A DNA stretch of 64,000 nucleotides from Sporodiniella umbellata (Eukaryota; Mucoromycota; Mucoromycetes; Mucorales; Rhizopodaceae): assembly GCA_025677835.1 (NCBI GenBank), contig JAIXMR010000031.1, positions 124,001 to 188,000 of the forward strand, written 5' to 3'. Under the pieces are notes generated by a model that saw only the letters and a list, made by a program, of their open reading frames with translations, was not told the origin of the DNA and made no database searches. Shown one piece after another: positions 33,765-45,809 of this stretch. A program made the translations under genes and the position numbers. Numbering within the stretch: position 1 is the stretch's first letter; each line of letters opens with the position of its first letter.

Positions 33765-36002
33765 CGTTTTCTTTCTTTGATAATCTGTAAAATTGGTTTA
33801 ATTCCAGCATTAAAAAAAATGTAAACAAGAGCCCTTAATATTAACAAACGATGTGTTATACTTTATTTTTCAATAAACCTTCCATATATATTTTTAGTCA
33901 GTTCATTTTTTGGTTATGTCAGCTTTTGTATGACAAGACCTTCGCGTTTGTCGTAAACATCAAGTCGTGTCAATTTACGTCAGAATTCAATTATAGATCA
34001 ATTATATATACTCATCTCCTCTCTAAAGTGAGCTTAGTTTTTTATGCTATTTTGTAGCAACTGCCTACTATTGACGCCTACAGAAATGACGGATGTTACG
34101 TAATGACGTAGTTATAATGTTCATGAGGGGGTTTGCATGATACCGTTTGCTTGTTTTTTTTTCTTATTGGTATTGAAGTTGTCTAGAACGCTCTCTAACA
34201 ATACCAATCCGGATTCCAGTATGTAATGATTCTTAAGAAAAATAATCATTCAATTACTAGGTTGCTATAGGACTTTTCAAGAGCATTTGAGCTCAGATTG
34301 CGCTTTACGTATTTACATTTAGATGCTGCTGCTTCCCGTTGCTACTTTTCGAGGCGCTGAAATTAACAAGTGTGCAGCGTTTCTTGTTTCTTTTTTAACG
34401 GGGCTTTAACTATCATTGTTCTTTTCTGGTCCAGGCAAGCTATATAAGAAAAGACATTCGCCTTCCTTGAAGCCTCCATCGCAATCAAGGCTGTAAATCG
34501 CCATCATAGCGTAGATTTTTCTTCTTTTATTTTCAATTGGGTTAAAACAGTAAACTTTGTGTTTGTTCCTTTTATCTTTCGACTAAGTAAAATATCGTGT
34601 CACTAAGTCTACCAAAATAGTGCTTTTTGAAGTAGCATAACGTTGTTTGGTCTTAGTCTTGGTAATACAGCTATTCCATCAAAGCTATATATTTTTTTAT
34701 AGCCGGTGATTGGAAAACTCTTGAGCGCAAGGTGATGCTTTGTTACAAATGGAGTACCTTGTATGAGCTTGTATGTAAGCCCTCTATTAGTTTGACAAAA
34801 AAAAAGATTTTCAACAACCCTTTTGTTTCTGTTAGCAGCTTTCTTTTGTATGTTATAGCAAGTAGCCTAGTTATTGCTGATTGTGAGCTTTTCAAATCCG
34901 TTCAGCTGTATTCTGGGTCTTTCTGCAGATACTACAACACATTTCGAGGTCTCTGCTTTTTTAAACTTCCTCTGCAACTCACAAAACGTCTAAGTTTGTT
35001 TTTCGATACACCCCATATATCTTATATCCGACTTTTGCTCCAAAAAACTGCACGTTCTTTTACACGCCATCCTTCCCCCTATAACCAGATGGTTTTTGAG
35101 CATCTAGGAGCCATTTTCCATTTAGGTTTTAAAAACATCATTGGCCAACAGAAACTCTATTTCTATTTTAAACCCAGGGTATTCCTAATTTTACTCTGTT
35201 TAAACCTAAAGTCGATGTAATTCCTGTATCAAAAAATCATAAAATATGCCAAAAGCGAACGAAAACTTGTTTTAAAGTTTGAATAGACACCCTATTTCTT
35301 GTTCTATAGATTTTTTTTATAGAGTATAAAGGAAGGGGATCATCGACTACAAAAAAAAAAAACCTTCTAGTCACAACAAGATGTCCACAAAACGCGATCT
35401 AAAGTCTTACCTACGAAAAGTTATTGACTGAATTGTCGTTGTTTAAAGCGATAGCCGACTTATTTTATATTATAAAATTTGTCAATTACAGCCCAATAAA
35501 AAGTGGCAAATACTTCCTGTAGATGTATCTAGCTGAATGAGCCGTTGGAAATGCTTTACTTTACATTTTCTGTATATGTCCTCTCAACTCAAAAAGGAGT
35601 TTTTTCTCAAGAAATCCTACACTTAAAAGCCGTTAAAATTGAACAAATAAAGATTAGCAGTCTTTACTGTACTCTATATATGGAAAGTGTAGTGCACCCA
35701 TACCTTCCGCCATACCCTCATAACACTACGCTACCTTTCAAGCGTACATACAGAGATAGCCAGCCCCATATATACTCATAACCGATTTATCTGATTTTAT
35801 GGTGGTATAGAAACGATCATCAAATAATGAACACGTGAATGATGCACTTCACAAAGAAAATTTATTTATTGAAGTGAAGATGGTGTATCTTGTAAATTGC
35901 AATTAACAAATATTATCAAACAATTAATTTTCTATATTTGGTGATATATCTTGATGTTTTTAACGCAAATCTTTTTTTTTTTATTTTTTTCTTTTCCAAA
36001 TT
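33765..36002. other. Intergenic, 2.2 kb
   Basis: Contains one unusually long open frame (34735-35220, listed separately). A second at 35545-35781 begins without ATG and is not supported. The rest is AT-rich. Confidence 0.5.
34735..35220 (+). CDS. Open frame of 161 codons, unrecognised
   Basis: ATG at 34735 (MLCYKWSTLYELVCKPSISL) runs without stop to 35220. It has one hydrophobic segment (SVSSFLLYVIASSLVIADC) and later many Phe/Leu/Lys (LGAIFHLGFKNIIGQQKLYF). No motif or family seen. In DNA this AT-rich, 161 uninterrupted codons is longer than typical chance frames, but composition is close to translated noise and introns are absent. It could be an orphan gene or chance. Confidence 0.25.
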   Translation: MLCYKWSTLYELVCKPSISLTKKKIFNNPFVSVSSFLLYVIASSLVIADCELFKSVQLYSGSFCRYYNTFRGLCFFKLPLQLTKRLSLFFDTPHISYIRLLLQKTARSFTRHPSPYNQMVFEHLGAIFHLGFKNIIGQQKLYFYFKPRVFLILLCLNLKSM

Positions 36003-37343
36003 ATGGCATCCCAGCCCATGCCACCACTAATCAGCTCACAGTCAACACCTATTTCTACGCAAAGTAAGCTTGACAGAACATCTTTAGTCAATGAAAGAAA
36101 CAAATCAAGCGATTTTGCTCATCCGCCACTACCGCCACCACCCATCTCTTTGAAAGGCCCATCTACAGGGAAACCTCGTGTAAATACTTTAAGAGAATCT
36201 CGACTTCATCAAACATTCGAGTTTAAAGGGCATTCAAATGGACAGCTAAAATCTCATAGTGTTGGCTATGCGGAGTATGGCCCTAAGCACGGACATCCGG
36301 TTTTTGTTATAGGAGGATATGGGTGTACTCGGCTTGTTGGTATCATGTTTGAGGAAATTGCCTATAGATATGGACTTAGAACTATCTGGCCTGAACGTCC
36401 TGGGTAAAGATAAAAAAAAAAAAAAAAAAAAAACTCTGTGTACATATGCACATCCAAAGTACCACCTATCAAAAATGACTTCCTTTCTCTTTCTTTTGAT
36501 TACTCTATATACATACATTATTTTTGTAGATACGGGCTAAGCGATGAATGCAGTTCTCAAAAAATCACTGCTTTGGAGTGGGCAGATGTAATCATTCAGT
36601 TATCGGATCACTTGGGGGTTTCAAAGTTTGGAATGATTGCCCAATCCGTGGGTAGTGTTTTTGCGTTGGCTATAGCACACCGATTTAAAGAGCGTATCGT
36701 GGCTCCTATATACCTTATATCACCTTGGATGTCAGCGCATGCCGCCAATACGTTCAAGTGGACACGGAGGCTGCCAGCTGCCTTAGTTGCCAAAACCATT
36801 TCGTTGGCTCTAGACGTTATGTGGATATTCAACAACAAACCAAATAAAACAGAACAGAGCAATAAAGGCGTACAACCATCGTCGGTAAGAAAGTCTCAAA
36901 GGCGAACTATGATCGCTTACGAAGAAGATGAGCTGCTGGCTTCCTTGGATAGCGAACCGCTAGATTTACCCACTGACTTTCCTACTCACAGGCCTCTACG
37001 GCATTTTGTTCGGCCGCAGCACATGTCACTGTATCTAGCTATGAACCAAAAACGTATGTCCGAGCCTTATAACCAGGGACAACTATGTGATATCATGGTA
37101 GCTTTAGAAAAATATCATTTATTTGGATTTAACTATTCAGATATTGATGTGTCTGTATCAGCTGTGTGGGGGGATCAGGATAGCCTTATTCCTTTGAAAG
37201 CGATAGAAGCACTAGCTAATAGTTTACACGACTTTAGACTGAAAATATTAGAAAGCGAAAGCCATGATCTAGTATGGAAAGAGGGTGTAATGGAATGGGC
37301 AATGCGCGGTATTTCCGAAAGATGGAAATTCGAAAGTTTATAA
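36003..37343 (+). CDS. Alpha/beta hydrolase-fold protein
   Basis: N-terminal 75 residues are Ser/Pro-rich (PPLPPPPISLKG) and probably disordered. The fold starts SHSVGYAEYGPKHGHPVFVI, with oxyanion region GGYGCTRLVGIMFEE and RTIWPERPGYGLSDE; one intron of 126 nt splits RPG/YGLS. The nucleophile elbow reads GMIAQSVGSVFALAIAH: Ser is in A-Q-S-V-G, so the usual first Gly is Ala. The acid is likely Asp in AVWGDQDSLIP, and His lies in ESESHDLVWKEG. A lid insertion around residues 240-330 contains charged stretches. No signal peptide, so cytosolic or membrane-associated. Substrate unknown; resembles uncharacterised fungal AB hydrolase-1 proteins. 404 residues. Convergent with thioredoxin, 88 bp between stops. 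Confidence 0.85.
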
Positions 37344-37431
37344 GCTCGGTCGCACGTGTAAAAATGACATGCTTGTACTATAAAATATACTTATTTATCT
37401 ATACTTAATACTACTATAAAAAATAAACCCT

Positions 37432-38036
37432 TTAATTTTTGGCTAATTCAGCATGTTTTTTGATGAATTCTGGAATTTTGGCGGGCTGGACGCCAACAAA
37501 AGTATCGACAACTTTTCCTTCGTAAAAAGCAGAAACTGTGGGTAAAGCCGCAACCTTTTTTTTTAAAAACAAAAAAGATATTAGTCCTTTCCTTGTGTAT
37601 TACTTTCCATGCTTCCCAAGAGAAAGTAGTACCTTAAATTCGCTGGCAATTTCTTGACAGTCGTCCACATTGACTTTGACCAAAGTTACCTCAGGGTTTG
37701 AAGCAACAACCTTGGACAACATTGGGGCTAAAACTTTACAGGGTCCACACCAACTATCCATATTAGTCTTTACACTGGCAATTATTCTGATTTACTCTGC
37801 ATAAAAGTCTACAATAACAGGGTGATCGGCATTTCTGACAAGTTTTCCAAACGTTTCCGCGTTAGCTTCAATAGTCTTTCCTGTCAAACGAGGCTGAGCA
37901 ACGTGAAAGGAGCGAGCGACTTTTTGTAATAAAAACCAAATGAAAACGGTGAGATAATTTAATGGCCTTCCATGAGATTATTCGTTTATTTTTTACATTG
38001 TCTAGCAGGGGTGGCAAATTTACGAAGAGAGTTCAT
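37432..38036 (-). CDS. TRX3: Mitochondrial thioredoxin
   Basis: A protein disulfide reductase, probably of the mitochondrial matrix. Exon 1 (MNSLRKFATPARQ) plus exon 2 (FARSFHVAQPRLTG) form an arginine-rich, acid-free presequence. The domain follows: [40 protein letters not shown] with the active-site CGPC, VKVNVDDCQEIASEF, the cis-Pro VAALPTVSAFYEG, and KIPEFIKKHAELAKN. Three introns are needed: after TPARQ, inside A/DWCGPC, and after SEFK. The second splits the codon two residues before the active site. Stop at 37432-37434. All catalytic residues are present, about 138 residues. Likely works with a mitochondrial thioredoxin reductase and peroxiredoxin (inference). Confidence 0.92.
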
Positions 38037-38966
38037 TATTGAGAAATAAAAAAAAAGCACCAGCATACAGTTTAGCCTAGGCTGTTCACTGAGATTGAAA
38101 AGCTTCAATAGTCAATCCTACTAATTTTAGACCTATTGTGAAAGGTAAAGGCTTTTCGTAAAGTATACTCTCAAGCACACCATGCCTCAGCAATCAGCCT
38201 TTCATGGTAGCTTTTTTTTTTTTGAAAAAGGTCTTGAGCTTCATTCAACAAAACGCCGTTTCTCGTTTAACATAGGAACATTTTCGACATCTGCAACTCA
38301 TACATAATGTCTTCTCATCAAAATATGGGATGTATCCAGATTAAATTAGACTCTAGAACTCCTATAATTGTATTTTTAAATCAATATCTGTAGCAGTTTT
38401 TTTTTTTTTTTTTTTTTTGGATTCAAGTATATTGAAAATTTACTTAGTTAGGTCGTTGAGCTGTCCATGTATGGCATAAAGTACTTTGAATATGTATGTA
38501 TCGAGCTTTGTCTCTTCTGTACACTAACAACTATATGATACCACATTGCATAATGCGCTTGATATATTTAGTTGAATCAAAAGCTCAGTAGCTCAAAGAG
38601 CCAAGTGATTGTAATATTTTTCTAATTCATTTTTGTTTTCAAATGCATCTCCAAGTAAATAGCAGCTATCATTGTAGACACACGAGAAAACCAATAGCCT
38701 TTCAATTTAGATGTCTGTTTGAATCGAAGAAAGACACTAGTCCGTCCTGCTTTTTTTCTTTTTCTTTTTTTTTTTTTTTTTTTTTTTGTAAATTGTAAAA
38801 GACGTGTCTCAAATTAAATAGAAAGAGCTAAATACAAGATGTTTTTGAAACTATACTTTTTTATAAGCAAAAAGCACTGCCACAACGGTCAGGGTATTAG
38901 TGTATTGGTAATGTGTTTAGGTATAATTATAAGGAATATGTGATAAAATTATATACATTTGCCGTA
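38037..38966. other. Intergenic, 0.9 kb
   Basis: Poly-T tracts near 38395-38420 and 38761-38787. No gene seen. Confidence 0.6.
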
Positions 38967-39924
38967 CTAATCATCCTCATCACTACTACTACTAGTACTT
39001 CGATCTGAGCTATCGCCATTATAGTCATATTGTTCTGGTTTACAGTCCTCACAATACCATTTTCCTGCAGGGGGTCCAACAAGCCCAACACACGGGTAAT
39101 GGAACCATTCTCTTTCACACTACAAAAAGCAGTTAATAGATGACTATTTCCAAAGTTTCAATCTACATTTTCGCTGTCGCAAGCAACCATGTCACCAAAA
39201 GATACTTGATTACAATAGCAATATAAAGGCTCATTTGTTTCTATATCTGAATTATTAGGGGTCCCTAGGTTGACACCAGGGGGCAAGCCAGGCCGGGAGG
39301 AATGATGTATTCTATTTATTTATTTTTAGTTACGACGCTTTTCTGTATATACAAACACTCGACTTACCTTTTTCGAGGCCTATCTGATAAAGAAGATATA
39401 TGTCTTTTCTTATGACCCATTGGGCCCTTCCTTATCACTGCAGATCGCAACCAATCCGTTTCACTCATCCCTGTCTTTAATACTTGTGAATCAAGACGCT
39501 CAATGTGCCGTGATACAAGATCGTACATTTTCATCGCTAATTCAATTTTTTGATCTTGTTTTTGCATTGCTGTTTTGAATTCTTTATCCAGTTGCGAACG
39601 AGCAGGTACCAAGTTAATGGAGCTTGGTAGCCTGCTTTGCTTAGCATAGACTTTTTTATTCTTTGTGTATGTTTCCCGGTACTCTATTTTTTTTTTTTTA
39701 AGAAAAAGGAAAAGAAAACACAACACATTCCTTCAAATCCTGAATTTACTTTGCAAGTCGTCATCCATCCTTCTCAATTCCTGCATGTTTTGGTCTATCT
39801 CGAAAGGAAGGTTTTGTAAACCTAACTCAGAACATTTAATAACGGGGCCCTTCAAGTTGTTTTTGTTGCTCTTTATTTTACTTTCAATATAATCTTCAAA
39901 GACATCTGCAATAGAAAGACTCAT
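38967..39924 (-). CDS. ING-family PHD finger protein
   Basis: ING proteins read H3K4me3 within histone acetyltransferase or deacetylase complexes. The N-terminal ING domain has [18 protein letters not shown] and [19 protein letters not shown], then after an intron [12 protein letters not shown] and [21 protein letters not shown] linker ([15 protein letters not shown], then after an intron [16 protein letters not shown]) leads to the C-terminal PHD finger: [35 protein letters not shown] and GKWYCEDCK, the Cys4-His-Cys3 pattern with the Trp of the methyl-lysine cage. The tail is Ser/Asp-rich ([10 protein letters not shown]). An intron splits SEN/CERE. About 250-260 residues. Equivalent to one of yeast Yng1, Yng2 or Pho23; I cannot tell which. 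Confidence 0.9.
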
Positions 39925-42006
39925 TGTGTTTGCTAAGCAAAATTCAAAAGAGGGAGAAAACAGAAAGACATAGACAAATTCGTACTACAAGCACCCTGTT
40001 TTTGTTTTATATAAAAATTATTCTTTTATGACAGACAATGGAATAATAAAGGTTTTGAAAAAATTATTTCGGTTCTACATACGACCTTTTTTTTTTCAGT
40101 AAAGTTGAACTGTGTTATTAAATGAGCAACTTGTCTTGGCTGAAAAAGCTTATTGATTTCGAAGGATATAGGGAATGCATATCTATGACCTATCATTGAA
40201 GCCACCTTCTATCTGATGTTGCTTACTACTGAGGTATAGTTTTACAAAGGAAGGTAAACGTATTTTTAGGATAATTTTTGAAGCCTTGCGCTTACTGTGG
40301 TGCAAACTCAGCACAGTCTATAAGCAGGGAAATACGTATAGACTATTTTGTATACGAGTTTCAGGTAAATGGATAATAGAGAATCTACAGTATTCACACA
40401 AGTGATATAATGCCATATTTTAAGGCGAGTACTGATAGAAAAACTTTAGAAGATGTCACAAGGCTTCTTTGTTGACTTCAAAAATCGAATATTTGGTAAT
40501 GTATGTGTTGACAGCAGCAAAGGGTGGATAGAAACAACGTTTTCTGCTATCAAAATGAACATCATGTACGGCTGCATATTACTGTTTTTTTGGCTTGATA
40601 TATAGCTTCGTCGAAAGATATAATCCTTACCGATGTCATCCTTTAAGCTTCCTGATTAATACACAAGTTTTTCAAACCAAAAATGCTGGAATTGTAATAG
40701 AATTAGTTTTCAAAAAAAAAAGTGTGAATCGTAACTTGTAGTTGCAACTGGAAATAGTTTTAACTTTTACTTAACTCGAGTCAAAAAAAAAGCGATAGCC
40801 AAATCATACTGTCATGTAAATCGTATATCTGCCAGAATATTACCAAGCTGCCTCCCCCTGCACAAGCACAAATTGATACATCATTAGAGCTATATATAAA
40901 GTTTATATTTACAGATTGAAAAAAAAAGACAGTTGTCTTGAAATTCGTGAAGCGATAGACCCAAACATAAAATAGTCCCTTTCTTTCTTATGTTTGATTA
41001 TAACAGGGTATTATACAGCAGTTTGGTTAAAAAAACCAACACTCAAAGCAAACGGAAAGGATGGCTAATGTTTCTTTTTTTAAAAAAAATAGTACAACAC
41101 TATTAATCACGGTTTTTCGCAAAACTGATATAGACCAATGGTAGTCCAGTTTAATGGAGAAAACCAAGTACAGTGGAACGTTGTCACTGGAAAAGATGTA
41201 GTTTGCTAACGTACTGTGTTCTATAATTCGAGCTGTATTCAAATATTGCCAAGAGACTCCCACCCTGGATGTTTTTGAATACCGTCAATAGGATGTTACT
41301 TGATCTTCCTTTGCCCCCGAAAAAGGGGTTTCATTTTCTTTTATAGACTAGACTAAGGTCTTTGGATATCAAACAAGAAACAGAAAAGGTCTAGTATTAA
41401 TACATATAGCATCTTGGCGCTATTTTATACTAAAACTATATTCATTTCTACGGTTGATTCTTTTATTTTTTTTGCTTTAAAAAAAGTTTCAATAAATGAG
41501 GGATACAATTAACAGAGTATACCTTTGTTAAACCAATATCTGTTCTTCGTAGCCACAATAAAATTTCATATCCGATTTAATTTTACTGAAGATAGAAAAC
41601 CATTGAAACCCCAATTCCGTATTGGCAGTCTAATATTTCAACTGTTGAAACAGCCATACATGGTTCATTATCTTATTCAGTAAGTTTATGAAGCAATGAT
41701 ATGTCTATTGATTAAATAAGGCATGACGTAAAGATAAATGTTTCAACATCGTTGTTTTTTTTTTTTTTTTTTTCATATATAGACAAACCTAATGAATAAA
41801 AATACAGGAAATCACAATGGAGAAAATATTACCGAGCTGTCAATGCAAAACTGAAACACGATGCTTATTTGCCAAAAAAAAAAAAAAAATACTGAGGTAA
41901 TTTACTATGGAATAAAAAACAAGAGTCGTAGAAAAAAGTATAAAAAGGGAGCGCTATATAGATAGCAGCATGATTTTTTTTTTACCTCTGCTTTAGTATC
42001 TAAATC
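39925..42006. other. Intergenic, 2.1 kb
   Basis: Divergent upstream region of the ING gene and FAS1 gene. No coding frame worth calling; the 41027-41263 frame is low-complexity. Poly-A/T runs near 41757 and 41875. Confidence 0.55.
41939..41946 (+). promoter_or_regulatory. TATA box of FAS1 gene
   Basis: TATAAAAA followed by GGGAGCGC, 61 bp before the ATG at 42007. Confidence 0.5.
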
Positions 42007-43253
42007 ATGAAAATTTTTAAGAACCTTGCTACTGCTTTGTTTTGCGTCGTGTTGGTTGCTGCACAAGATGACAGCGCCCCCTCAACTAACGGGTCTGCAG
42101 ATAATGGTGATACTACTGTAGGCTCCACTATCTTCGAGATGCTGAGTACCAATGGTAGCGCATACAATAGCTCTGGTTTTGTCAATCTCTTAAACTCTGA
42201 TACTGGTTACCAGTCTATCATTCAAATCTTATCTGAGCCCACAAACAATTTGACTGCTTTTATCCCTGACGATAGTGTTCTTACCAATATTGTCAATGCT
42301 TACAAAAAGTTCAACTACGATCATCATATCAACACAACTTCTGAGTATCCACCTGCCAATTGGAGCTACCATAACGTGAGCGTTCTGGATGTTCTTTACT
42401 ATCACGTAGTCAACGAGAGCTTCCTGTTGACTAATTTGACTACTGGCAATGTGAGCATTGCGTATTCTCTCTTGAACAACAGTGACATAGACCATCTCGT
42501 CAATTCTAGTTTGCCAATTCTCATTCAATCAAACGCTACTTACGAAAATGCTACAAACCAAACATGGGTACAAGAAAATGCTGAATATCTTAAGTTTAAC
42601 GTGGGAAATGGAGTCAACTTCTCAACAGTAGCATTGAACGATTTAAACGCCACTAACGGTCATTTCAATATTATAAAATCAGGTACAGACTCCATATGTC
42701 TATTTGATGAAGCTCATAGTTCCTTATAGTTCTTATTCCACCTTTGGAGCCTTCTCTGACCATCCCTGAAGTAAGCAATGTCACCTATTTCAAAAAATTA
42801 CTTCATCAGTATCCCATGTTGAACTCTTCTCTTGATAATGCTATGAACGTAAGTTTGATATACATTTACATACATATGGATATGTATAGATAGCTAACAA
42901 GTCATTAGTTCACAATTTTTGCACCTATTGACAAAGCGTTCAAAGACTTAAACATTCAGAATTATGATATTGAGGCACTAAGACAGTTAGCCTCCTCGCA
43001 TGTTGTTCAGGGCATATACTATAGCACCAATTTTACCAATGTTACTGATCCTGTTCACGAGCTCAACTTGACTACATTCAACAATAACAGTACTTTACCC
43101 GTTTCTGTAAACGGTTCTCTTATTGAACTCAACGGTACAGCAAAGGTGGTTCGCTCCAACATATTCTTCAATAATGGTGTTTTACACATTATTGATCGTG
43201 CTCTAAATGCCACTACAAATGTCACCACAAATGCCACCAGTGGTTCCGCTTAA
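42007..43253 (+). CDS. Secreted, heavily N-glycosylated double-FAS1 (fasciclin) protein
   Basis: FAS1 proteins act in adhesion or cell-wall association. Signal peptide MKIFKNLATALFCVVLVAAQ. First FAS1: QSIIQILSEPTNNLTAFIPD, VLDVLYYHVVNESF, and NATNGHFNIIKS near the intron. Second FAS1, after introns at about 42681-42727 and 42849-42908: VSNVTYFKKLLHQYPMLNSS, FTIFAPIDKAFKDLN, LASSHVVQGIYYSTNF and FNNGVLHIIDRALNAT. At least 25 N-x-S/T sequons are visible. No GPI-attachment tail follows; the protein ends TNVTTNATSGSA, so it is likely free or non-covalently wall-bound. About 380 residues. Its stop lies 55 bp from the convergent enoyl-CoA hydratase stop. Confidence 0.9.
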
Positions 43254-43308
43254 GCATTTGACAAAGCCAATATAAAATTTATCAATAAAGCTACCTAATT
43301 ACATTTAT

Positions 43309-44629
43309 TTATTTGTTGGTAAATTTGGCAGCTCTCTTTTCAGCGAAAGCATTCATTCCTTCGATTTGATCAGCCTATTGTAAAAATAAAGATAAGTACG
43401 TTTTATAGCTACACTGTGTCCTTACAGTTCCAAAAAGAGATTGGAAGAGGATGCGTTCCCAGCGCAAACCAGAAGAAAGAGAAACATCAAAGGCTGATGA
43501 AAAGATGTATTAGTATATCTATATTGTCACCTTTCTTTTCGAGACTACTTACACTTATTGATGGCTTCCTTAGCCATCTGAACGGAAGGTTGACTCATTT
43601 TAGCAATTTTGTTACCAACCTTAACAGCTTCATCTACGAGCTGTTCGGGAGGGAAAACCTTGCTAACAAGACCTGTTTCGCGTTTAGTAAATCGTATTCT
43701 GTTTCATTGATTTTCTATAATCTTACCAGCTTGGAGAGCTTCTTGAGCGTCCAAGTTGACTGTACCAGTCAAAACCATTTCCATGGCCTTTGACTTGCCA
43801 ACGGCTTTGACGAGGCGCTGAGTACCACCGGCACCAGGGATGACACCCAACTTGATCTCAGGTTGTCCAAAAACAGCTTTTTCACCAGCGTAAATGATCT
43901 AAATAGAGTGCAAAAATTCCAAAAAGTGAATAAACGTATAAAGTAGATAGAAAAATTTATCTTACATCACACATCATAGCCAATTCACAGCCACCACCAA
44001 GCTAATTTAAAACAAACGGTAAAAAAAAAAAAAACACACCTGTATATAGCAAATACTTACTGCAAATCCGTTAACAGCAGCAATAACGGGCTTCTTAAAA
44101 TCAACCATTTCAGCCCAGTGACCCAAGAAGTTCTTTGTGTAAGTGTCGATGAACTTATAGTCTTTCATTTCTTTGATGTCTGCACCAGCTAAAAAAAAAG
44201 GGGGGGGAGAGTGTTGGTGGCTTTTCGGTACAAGAATAAGTAAAAGTAAAAACATACCAGCAAAGGCCTTTTGGGAGCCGGTGATAACAACGGCGCCAAT
44301 GTTTTCATCAGCTTCATACTTGGCAAGAGCGTTGTTTACTTCGTGGAACAAGTCTCCACACAAAGCATTTAAAGCCTTAGGACGGTTCAAAGTGATAAGC
44401 CCAACTTTTTCTCTGGTTTCAGTCAAGATATGTGTATATTCTTGAGTAGCCACAGCCTCTATGAGGAAGTTATTAGTACAAAATGTCGCGCTTTTTTCGT
44501 TTTTTTTTTTTTTTTTTTTTTAAAAAAAAATATACGTTTGCGAGCTAAAGAGGCAGAAAAGGCACGGGTGGCCATTTTAGAGCAGGACAAAGGCTTGGTG
44601 ACAGCAGGGCTAATGAGATTTCTGAGCAT
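43309..44629 (-). CDS. ECHS1: Mitochondrial enoyl-CoA hydratase (short chain)
   Basis: Hydrates trans-2-enoyl-CoA in mitochondrial beta-oxidation or amino-acid breakdown. Start at 44629 gives presequence [20 protein letters not shown] then [12 protein letters not shown]. The crotonase core reads [36 protein letters not shown], then [16 protein letters not shown] with the oxyanion region. [12 protein letters not shown] carries the first catalytic Glu and [20 protein letters not shown] the second. The end is [11 protein letters not shown], stop at 43309-43311. Several GT-AG introns interrupt it, including after LARK, FAA, GFA and MMCD. Both catalytic Glu are present, about 290 residues, matching the family. 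Convergent with FAS1. Confidence 0.94.
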
Positions 44630-44938
44630 TTTGAAACTTTCTTTTTAGTTTTGCAAGAAAAAAAGAATAACGCCAAAAAATAAAATAAAGAACATTTATT
44701 TACGGGATTTGATTTTTAAACTTTAGTCATCTAATGCCTTTAAAGAATAGATGAAACCGCTTTTTGATACACGCAAAAAATATTGTTACTCTAATAATTT
44801 ATGCACAATAATGGTGTCACTTTAATCTTTCTTTCTTTCACTACTTTACTGCTTTGTATTTTTAGTTTTTATTATTATTAGCTAGTCTTGTCTATGTAGA
44901 CAAGTTTTCCCATACTCTTTAAATATTCCCACGGTTAC
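44630..44938. other. Short intergenic gap
   Basis: About 310 bp between the hydratase start and the MCUR1-like stop, both on the minus strand; AT-rich, serves as hydratase promoter. No gene. Confidence 0.55.
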
Positions 44939-45809
44939 TTAGTTGAAAAAGTGAATGTAACCTAAGAGAGTATAAATTCATGTTGCTCAAAACACGCAGG
45001 GCGTTTACCTAGAACCAAGGTGCCAGCGCCAGTGATTGTCCCAATCATATACTGTAGTATCTGTAGCTTGATTTTCTCCATTTGACGTTTTAGCTCTTGT
45101 ATTTCATTACCAATTTTCTCGTCTGTTTCTTGAAGTCTATTGTGCTGCTCAACTGTTTCATCTCTAATACGACCCTTATCTAAGTTCAGGTCAAGTCGGA
45201 CTCCCGCATGACTTCGAACAATCTCCTCTCGTAGCACTTTTTTCAGTTTCTCGATTTCTCCTTTGATTCTCTCGTTTGCAAATTTGACTTCTTCTACATC
45301 GCGCTTTTCCATGACATGTATCTCACTTTTAAGTTTACTGAGATCTCGCTTGTACTGACTAATGGTCTGTCTGGATTAGAAGCCAGTTGCATCACAGATT
45401 TAATTTACCTGTTCCTGTTCTGCCTTACTCACTAAGTCGCTAGTAACATTTATAGTACTAATCCATGATAGTTATTTGAGGAAATGTTAAGCTTTTAGTC
45501 ATAAAACTGCTAAAAAAATACCTTTCTTCAACTACATCGTCAAGGGCATGAATGACAGTATTAGCTTGAGCAGGAGAGAAACCTTCCTTCTCCAGTAATC
45601 GAGCAAATCTTTCAGCATCAAAGTATGGTGTATTGACTTTGTTTTCTGACTTTGCTGAGGCTCTGGTTCTTAAGCGTCTTGTGTTGTGTATAGAAGATGA
45701 ATAAAATCTGTGAAATCTGTCTATTGCTCAAAAAATAAATAAACAAAAAAACCTTAGTTTCTCTACCTATATGGCATGACTGTATAGCGGTCTTTGCTAT
45801 TAAACTCAT
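44939..45809 (-). CDS. MCUR1/CCDC90 (DUF1640) mitochondrial inner-membrane coiled-coil protein
   Basis: DUF1640 proteins (animal MCUR1, yeast Fmp32) are mitochondrial inner-membrane proteins linked to calcium uniporter or cytochrome oxidase assembly. Exon 1 (MSLIAKTAIQSCHI) joins to DRFHRFYSSSIHNTRRLRTR, an arginine/serine presequence. The head has TPYFDAERFARLLEKEGFSP then AQANTVIHALDDVVEE. Next come TINVTSDLVSKAEQEQ and a long coiled coil: KLKSEIHVMEKRDVEEVKFA, LREEIVRSHAGVRLDLNLDK, DEKIGNEIQELKRQMEKIK. The membrane helix is YMIGTITGAGTLVLG, and a last small exon gives GYIHFFN and stop at 44939-44941. The R-LDLNLDKGR motif is the family hallmark. Four or more introns. About 235 residues. 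Confidence 0.85.
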
